This document shows, in pieces, positions 57,693-64,000 of a stretch of 64,000 nt of DNA (its first letter is position 1; every line of letters begins with the position of its first letter). Below the pieces are notes generated by a model. The model saw only the letters and a list, made by a program, of their open reading frames with translations. It did no database searches and had not been told where the DNA came from. The translations under genes and the position numbers were made by a program. This stretch comes from Dendrocalamus latiflorus (Eukaryota; Streptophyta; Magnoliopsida; Poales; Poaceae). Location: the NCBI GenBank assembly GCA_017311315.1, contig CM029626.1, positions 28,754,672 through 28,818,671 on the forward strand, given 5' to 3'.

Positions 57693-58682
57693 CTAATATT
57701 TGTCAAGACAGGCCTTCCCTTTGTAACTTTTCTCCAAGTCATTTTTCAAACTTATAACTTGGGCCATGAGCACATTATTCTCCTCTACAAGGTTAGTCTC
57801 ACAATGCATAGAGGAGGTAGAAGTATCTATATTTGAGAAACAAGGAATATCTAACAAATCATCACAAGATGTGGAAACACTAGATTTAGATGAATTGCTA
57901 GAATTAGAAGTTACACATGGCATATCATCTATTAAATCCTCACATGAGGTGGAAACATTGATTTTAGATTAAATGCTAGAGCTAGGAATTACACATGGCA
58001 TATCATCAATTAAATTGCATGTAATTCCTATATCCATGCTAGGTTTAGAATATTCCTTGAAAAGAAGAGACTCATGTTCTTCTTTTAACACATCATAATT
58101 ATTTTGAAGAGAGACATATTCTTTCTTCAAAATCTTAAATTTAGCTTTCTCCTTTCCAAGAAATTCATTAAGTTCTTCTAGCATGTCCATTAACTCATCA
58201 TAAGAAGGTGTATCATCATTATCATCGAAATTTATCTTCTTTTTACCTTTTGCCATAAGGCATCGAGTTAATGTGGAGGCAATGGTGGACTCTTCATCGT
58301 CGGAGCTAGAAGTTGAGCATTCTTCTCCCGACATCCACTCTTTTATGCAATCTTCATCACTTGATATGGACATTTCATATTTGTCTTGAATTTTTTTCCA
58401 CATATCATGAGCGCTCTCAAGATTGCATATTGTATTGAACACCTCTACACTCAAAGCACTAAATAGAGCATTAGTAGCTTGAGCGTCGAGATGTGAGTAT
58501 TTCTCATCCTCAATTGTTGGAGCAAGAGGATCCAATGGAGGAGAAAAGCCCACATCTACAATCCGCCATATTTTTGGGCTCATGGCCTTAAAATAGCAAA
58601 TCATGCGGATTTTCCAATTATCATAGTTTAGGCCATTAAATTGAGGTGGTTCATCTAGGTGCACAAACCCACTAGTCGCCAT
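57693..58682 (-). pseudogene. Copia gag, C-terminally cut
   Basis: It starts MATSGFVHLDEPPQFNG and continues NYDNWKIRMICYFKAM, the DUF4219/UBN2 gag start typical of SIRE-type copia elements. ATNALFSALSVEVFN and DMWKKIQDKYE follow. After residue about 110 the normal gag is replaced by an acidic Ser/Asp-rich segment and a Lys/Glu/Leu coiled-coil region, so an internal deletion is likely. A stop at 57969 interrupts the frame, which continues in phase to 57693. Confidence 0.8.
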
Positions 58683-58739
58683 CCTTTACTCTCTAGACGG
58701 TTAAGTCTAATATATGAGAGACCAAGCTCTGATACCACT

Positions 58740-61500
58740 TGTAAGATCGAGGAGGCCGACTAGAGGGGGGTGAATAGGCGGTTTAAAAATTCTCTTCTAA
58801 TTAATACTAACAATTCAAGACCTATTCAATTTGCCTAAACCAAGTGTATAATGCGGAAGCTTAAATCAATTTGGTTTAGTACAAATAGCGCCTAAGAACA
58901 AATAAATTCGCCTAAGTACACCAACAATTCTATCCTAGGTCAAGGTTTGCAATCCTAGATTTACAAGCAATCAAATTGAATCTATGAATGTAAATTGCTT
59001 GAAAGTAAAAGGAGTACAAGAAAACAAACCACAATTGACACAATGATGTTTTACCGTGGTGTTCAGAGACTTGCCGGTCTCCCCTAATCCACGTTGAGGT
59101 TAGCCCGAACAAATCGGACCGGCTCCACGAATTAAGCCGAAACACATCGTATCCACTAGTGGTGGCTCTTTCCCGCTCCGGGTAGGTGAGCTCCGACCTT
59201 CACAAATTCGTCGGGTCTTCTCACAACTTTATTGAGAAGATCACCGCGCACGACGCCTCCAATGTCGTCTAGGAGTCGGCAAACTCCAAGAGTAACAAGC
59301 CAAGTCCCTCACTTGACTCTCACCACGTGCAACAAATGCACAAGCTCAATTGGACACTAAGTCCACCTCTAGATGCAACACATGCACTCTAGAACCTCTC
59401 TCGCTTCTCACAAAGTGCAACACATGCACTCTAGAACCTCTCTCGCTTCTCACAAAGTGCAACACATGCACAATTGAGTGGAGAGCCTCACTCTAGCTCA
59501 AGAACACAGGAATGAATGAAACAACACCTTCTCCAACCGACCACAAGGGGGTATTTATACCCCACACAAGAAAACTAGCCGTTGGAGCCAAACCCCTGAA
59601 AAATCAGGAAAATCGGAACTACCGCAGTACAAATTGCGGTACTTCCGTTTTCCTCGCCAACGGTCAGAAAACTAGCCGTTTCTCAGCGAAATCGGAACTA
59701 CCGCAGTACAAATTGCGGTACTTCCGATTTTCCCGAGGCCAAGTCATTCAAAAAGTCGCTCTTTGGAAAAAAACGTTCCGCTCGGAAATCGGAACTACCG
59801 AAAAATCGGAACTACCGGAAAAATCGGAACTACCGCAGTACAAATTGCGGTACTTCCGCAAAAATCGGAACTACCGCAGTACAAATTGCGGTACTTCCGT
59901 TTTTGGTTTTTCATCACAGACGACACTCGGAAAAATGGTCATAACTTTTGACTCCGATGTCAGAATTCAGTGATCTTGGACTCTGTAGAAAGCTTATTCA
60001 GAGGGCTACACAACCCATCTATTTGCATGACCTCAAACACATTAGATCAATGCAGAAATCAAAGAACATCCAAGGAGTCACTACCATGGTCCAAGTCCAA
60101 GGAAATAGCAATAAACAATCTTAGACCATACCAAGGGATAATGCATGATATCCAACTTTTGCAAAACACATTTGCAAACTTAGATCATGCCACAAGGAGT
60201 AGGTGCATGGACTTCAAGCACTTGCAAAACACATTTGCAATGCATAGTCCCAGGTTGCTATAATTCAACATATGAGTTTCGACTATTTGCAAAACACATT
60301 CGCAAATATAAGCCTCATGTCGAGATGAGCTAGAGCAAGTGAGGTTTGAGCTATCAACACATGATGAGACTCAAACTACTAGACATGACCCCTCTTAATA
60401 GTACGGCAACCTACACTAGCAATCCGGTCTTCCAACCAAACACTAAGACCGGTAAAAGATTAGGAACACATCCTTAGCCCTAACTAGTCATACCTTTGCC
60501 TTAGGTCATCGTCTTGATAGGCATCAACTCATGATGCATTCTTTTCATCAACTCCATCAATACATGATGGTCTTCACTTGTCTTGATGATCAACACAAGA
60601 TCATCTCCATTTGAACATGCATTAACTCATGACGCATCTTCTTCTTGATGGCCTTCAACACATGAATCCATCTTCTTCTTTGATAGCCTTCAACTCATGA
60701 AACTATCTTCTTCTCAATCTTGACTTGACGATCTTCAACACATGAAGTCATTCCAAGTCGTTCTTATTTGTGGAACCTAAACTCTGCATCCAACTCATGG
60801 AAACCGTTAGTCCACAGAACAATTGTCATCGATTACCAAACTTCACCATTTTGGTAATTCATGACAATCTCAACAAATAATGAGATATGAAAATGATTTG
60901 CGAGTATACACCTTGTACACAACAAATGTATACTCTAAAATAAGCTTTAGACAAAGCTTACTCATCCGGTTGTCATTTATGCATTCAACCATTAACACAT
61001 AATGGAAAAGTTAGATAACAACCCGATTGCACATGAGTATATATGAACTACACAAGTTATATATACTCAAGAATGTATTTCAAAGTAAAGATCTCAAATA
61101 TGCGTATTAAAGAAAGCATGGATCAATACTTATGAAACTCCAAAATATGTAGAGAGCTCCCCCTAATGTGTGCATACAAGTGTATATAGTGAAGACATAT
61201 ACACATATTCATTTTAGACTAATTGAGGAGTTCAATCTATATTTTGGATCTAAGGAATGCATTTGTAAATGAGAAAGCGATTTCGAATGCATACCTCTTT
61301 GATTTCACCTTTTCATCCAAATGAGACTAACCAAAGATAAACTCAAATAAACATATTAGTCTCATAAATTCATTTATCATTTTCACCAAAATATTATAAA
61401 GTATATGTCATTAATATCATAATGTCATAATGGCATTTGTCATTAACACCAAAACCAACTTAAATGGAGCTTTATCTTTCACAAGGGACCTAACTTAAAA
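58740..61500 (-). repeat. Copia long LTR
   Basis: AT-rich, about 2.7 kb. It contains a short tandem duplication of 'gcaacacatgcactctagaacctctctcgct' type units (59368-59470), the hairpin repeats at 59614-59899, and the phrase 'gcaaaacacatttgcaa' repeated four times at 60160-60306. A (C/T)TTCTTCTTGATGG motif family lies at 60530-60760. No gene is present. Confidence 0.65.
59614..59899. repeat. Four 34-bp near-palindromic hairpins
   Basis: Identical 34-bp units lie at 59614-59647, 59693-59726, 59825-59858 and 59866-59899. Each has arms CGGAACTACCGCA and TGCGGTACTTCCG around an 8-base centre GTACAAAT. The arms pair perfectly except for one C-C mismatch. Half units ('aatcggaactaccg') lie at 59787-59820. 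Confidence 0.92.
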
Positions 61501-61544
61501 GTGGGGGAGTCCCTCACCTCATTGGCTAGCTTTTAGGGTGAGAA

Positions 61545-62733
61545 GGCCCTTACGATCCAACACGACCCCGTCGAGCTCTAGCGCCTACAATATCGCGCTA
61601 GGTCCTTCCAGGTGCTCAACGGAGTACTCTACAAAAAACGAGTTTGCGCACCGCTTCTGCGGTGCCTCTCGCGCGAAGAGGGAAGGCACCTCCTCGCGGA
61701 AATTCACGCGGGACTCTGCGGCTCGCACCTTGCGCCGAGGTTGCTAGTCGGCAAGGCATTCAGGCAAGGCTTCTACTGGCCAACCGCCGTTGCCGATACC
61801 CAAACCTCGTGCGCTAGTGACAAGGCTGCCAATGGATGGGGCGAGTCATTTGCAGACCCCCCGCGAGCCTCAACCCCATTCCCCCAGTATGGTCGTTGGC
61901 ATGCTGGGGCATCGACGTTGTGGGACCGCTTCCTCGGGCTCCGAGAGACCTACGGTTCGTAGCGGTCGCTTTGAAATGTTTCTCCAGGTGGCTAGAGGCT
62001 GTGGCTCTAGCTAGGATAACCTCGGCGGCCATACAGCGCTTTTTCTGGCAAAACATCATATGCCGCTTCGGGGTGCCCAAGGAGATCACCGTCGATAACG
62101 GCCTGCAATTCGACTCTGCCTCGTTCAAGGAGTACTGCAACAGCATGGGCATCATGCCCCGATTCGTCTCGGTCGGGCACCTGCAGTCTAACGGAGCAGT
62201 CGAGCGGCGAACGGTGCCATCTCCGCCAGAGTCAAGAAGCGTCTTGTCGGGCTACCAAAAGGCAAGTGGCCAACGAGCTCCACAACGTCCTCTGGTCCCT
62301 CCGCACAATGGTGACACGCCCGACGGGATTCATGCCGTTCAAACTCCTCTTCGGCGATGAGGCAGTAAGGCCCGGGGAAATCAGGGCCGGCTCGAGAAGG
62401 GTCCTCGTCCAGGCGCCAGAGGAAGAGCGTCAATTGTCCTTGGACCTCCTCGATGGAGAACAAGTAAGCGCAACCCAGCACGTCGCAAAGTACGCGCGGC
62501 AGATGGTGCGCACGCACAGTCGCTCCATATATCCGTGAGAATTCCAGCCGGGGGACCTCGTCCTCAAATTGGCACTCCATGCAGAAGCGGTCGGCAAGCT
62601 GGAATCTAAGTGGGAAGGCCCATACATCGTCGAGGCAGCGCTGCAGCAGGGAGCCTATCGCCTCGCCACGCTGGAAGGGCAGACGCTTCGCCACACATGG
62701 AACGCAGACAGGTTGCGGCGGTACTATGTTTAG
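61545..62733 (+). pseudogene. T2 integrase, frameshifted
   Basis: The zinc-binding part is read as VLNGVLYKKRVCAPLLR then AEIHAGLCGSHLAPR and KAFRQGFYWPTAVAD, with Cys following (about 61610-61815). The catalytic core follows: GIDVVGPLPRAPRDLRFVAV (first Asp), FGVPKEITVDNGLQF (second Asp) and NGAVE (Glu), 61920-62210. The C-terminal part has NVLWSLRTMVTRPTGFMPFK and then, in a shifted frame, GKLESKWEGPYIVE and HTWNADRLRRYYV, ending at 62733. This order is typical of Tat-lineage integrases. At least two frameshifts and one stop (near 62538) inactivate it. Confidence 0.85.
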
Positions 62734-62806
62734 GAAAAAAGGGAAGCATGTAGCAACATCGGCACCTTGCCTATTGTAAGACGCTCGCCCGCGCAAACGA
62801 GGGATT

Positions 62807-62812
62807 AATAAA
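62807..62812 (+). terminator. AATAAA motif after T2 integrase
   Basis: This AATAAA lies 74 bases after the integrase stop, just before the minisatellite. It could be a poly(A) signal of a pol transcript. It is suggestive only. Confidence 0.3.
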
Positions 62813-62830
62813 GCCGATCGTCTGCCAAGC

Positions 62831-63400
62831 TTTCATCGAGGTCCACCTCCGCACGCACTCTATGGAGTATAAATAAGACGTAGCGTCAAGGTTCACCTCC
62901 GCACGCACTCTACGGAGTATAAATAAGACGTAGCATTGAGGTTCACCTCCGCACGCACTCTACGGAGTATAAATAAGACGTAGCGTCGAGGTTCACCTCC
63001 GCACGCACTCTACGGAGTATAAATAAGACGTAGCGTCGAGGTTCACCTCCGCACGCACTCTACGGAGTATAAATAAGACGTAGCGTCGAGGTTCACCTCC
63101 GCACGCACTCTACGGAGTATAAATAAGACGTAGCGTCGAGGTTCACCTCCGCACGCACTCTACGGAGTATAAATAAGACGTAGCGTCGAGGTTCACCTCC
63201 GCATGCACTCTACAGAGTATAAATAAGACGCAGCGGGGGGACGCCTCTGCGCGCACTCTACGGAGTATAAATAAGACGTAGCGTCGAGGTACACCTCCGC
63301 ACGCACTCTATTGAGTATAAATAAGACGTAGCGTCGAGGCACACCTCCGCACGCACTCTACGGAGTATAAATAAGACGTGGATGTTGTCCCTGTGCACTA
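62831..63400 (+). repeat. T2 minisatellite, 50-bp units with a TATA-like core
   Basis: About eleven tandem units are present. Seven successive units are spaced exactly 50 bp (62881 to 63181). Each carries 'gcacgcactctacggagtat' followed by 'aaataagacgtagcgtcgag', so every unit holds TATAAATA. The array matches T1 minisatellites 1 and 2 in reverse complement. Confidence 0.93.
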
Positions 63401-64000
63401 TACTGAGTATAAACAAGACGCGGATGTCTCCGCGCACGTGCGGGCGTTGCTTCTACGCGTACTCTCCAGAGTATAAGTAGACGTGGTTGATGTTCCCACG
63501 CACTATACGGAGTATAAATAAGATGCGGATGTTGTCCCTGCGCACTCTACTGAGTATAAACAAGACACGGATGTCTCCGCGCACGCACGGGCGTTGCTCC
63601 TGCGCGTACTCTCCGGAGTATAAATAAGACGTGGTTGACGGTCCCACGCATTCTACAGGGTATAAACGAAATGCAGCAATGCCTTGCCTCCGCACACGCT
63701 CCGCGGAATATGCATATGGTACAGCAGAGGCTAGCCTCCGCACACACCCTATGAGGGGTACGTAAGGCGTAGCAGAGGCTTGCCCCCATGCGCACCCCAT
63801 GGAGCACAAACGAGATGCGTGGACGCCATCCCCGCGCGCGCCTCATGACAGTATGCAAGGCGTCAGTGCCGGGAAGCAGCTCTACCCTCGGGTCAGCCTC
63901 CGTAGGGGACGGAGCGCTCGCGCGTCTACTTCGACTAGGCGCCAGCTCCGCTACCACCACTTCGAAGGGTAGGGGACGGAGCGCTCGCACGTCTACTTCG
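63401..64000 (+). repeat. Diverged minisatellite and T2 tail
   Basis: From 63401 to about 63660 the units follow the T1 minisatellite 2 higher-order pattern ('gcggatgtctccgcgcac', 'tactctccggagtataaata'). From 63660 to 63840 they are strongly diverged. At 63890-64000 a roughly 80-bp direct repeat ('ggggacggagcgctcgc', 'acgtctacttcg') begins and is cut by the window end. No gene is seen. Confidence 0.75.

Larger units (their letters stand above)
57693..61500 (-). mobile_element. Truncated copia element with long LTR
   Basis: It comprises gag at 57693-58682, a tRNA-Met primer site TGGTATCAGAGC (58726-58737, minus) and a long LTR from 58740 (TGTAAGATCGAGG) to somewhere near 61460-61510. The pol region and the other LTR are absent: gag is cut at 57693, where it meets T2 gag. 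On the right T2 integrase sequence starts by about 61545. The LTR phrase 'ctagaggggggtgaatagg' is widespread in grass SIRE/Maximus-type copia elements. I place the right boundary only approximately. Confidence 0.7.
55388..64000 (+). mobile_element. T2: Tat-type gypsy element, same family as T1, runs off the window
   Basis: The 5' LTR at 55388-55635 is followed by a primer site, gag (from 55692), and at the far end integrase (61545-62733) and TATA-rich minisatellites (62831 onward). Its 3' LTR is beyond the window. LTR ends, gag start (MAPKK) and minisatellite units match T1, but in the opposite orientation. The protease-RT-RNase H part is missing: a truncated copia element occupies 57693-61500 in its place. 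A hAT-like element interrupts gag at 56667. The integrase marks it as descending from the autonomous type. Confidence 0.85.

Noticed and set aside
62831..63400. Regular 50-bp repeats resembling a CRISPR array
   Set aside because: There are no unique spacers. The whole unit is repeated, it lies in a retrotransposon, and the genome is a plant.

Overview
This is nuclear DNA from a plant, almost certainly a grass (Poaceae). The evidence is GC-rich first exons, many short GT-AG introns, monocot-type FCA and SMG7 proteins, a tRNA-derived SINE with a poly(T) tail, a LINE 3' end of the grass type, and deeply nested Ty3/gypsy and Ty1/copia retrotransposons. I see no bacterial operon, phage, CRISPR array or rRNA gene. 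The species cannot be fixed from the sequence alone.

Layout. (1) 1-30.8 kb is nested transposons. A Tat-type gypsy element on the minus strand with 140-bp internal tandem repeats (T0, right LTR 27995-30780) is interrupted by a large composite of Tekay/Del-like gypsy sequences (1410-26738), whose two ends form inverted arms of about 1 kb. Into the left arm jumped a complete non-autonomous Tat-type element, T1 (1703-11600, 249-bp LTRs, TSD AAACC). T1 has gag and protease on one strand, a spliced antisense gene on the other and three minisatellites, but no reverse transcriptase or integrase. A 2.4-kb solo LTR (TSD AGTTA) sits inside the T0 LTR.

(2) 31.0-40.2 kb, minus strand, is the one clearly intact host gene: FCA, an RNA-binding regulator of flowering time. 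It has 17 coding exons giving 743 residues with two RRMs, a Gln-rich stretch and a WW domain, plus an intron in the 3' UTR. A Mutator-like MITE lies in intron 10.

(3) 40.2-55.4 kb is rearranged. The FCA upstream region (with a LINE-derived insertion) is followed by a decayed copia remnant, a 5'-truncated SMG7 pseudogene interrupted by a SINE, an inverted copy of the first exon of a SWIB/MDM2-domain gene lying exactly at the SMG7 break, a two-exon SWIB gene with a late frameshift, and upstream of it a second copy of the FCA 5' flank that diverges at the FCA start codon. The SWIB gene therefore sits behind FCA-derived promoter sequence.

(4) 55.4-64 kb is a second element of the T1 family (T2, plus strand). 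It has a 248-bp LTR, gag, and integrase at its far end. It is interrupted by a hAT-like element and by a truncated copia element with a long LTR that has replaced the protease-RT-RNase H part. T2 shares TATA-rich minisatellites with T1, in the opposite orientation.

The most interesting signals are the FCA promoter duplication in front of the SWIB gene, the inverted SWIB exon at the SMG7 break, the spliced antisense gene and TATA-rich minisatellites of the T1/T2 family, and four near-perfect 34-bp hairpins in the copia LTR.
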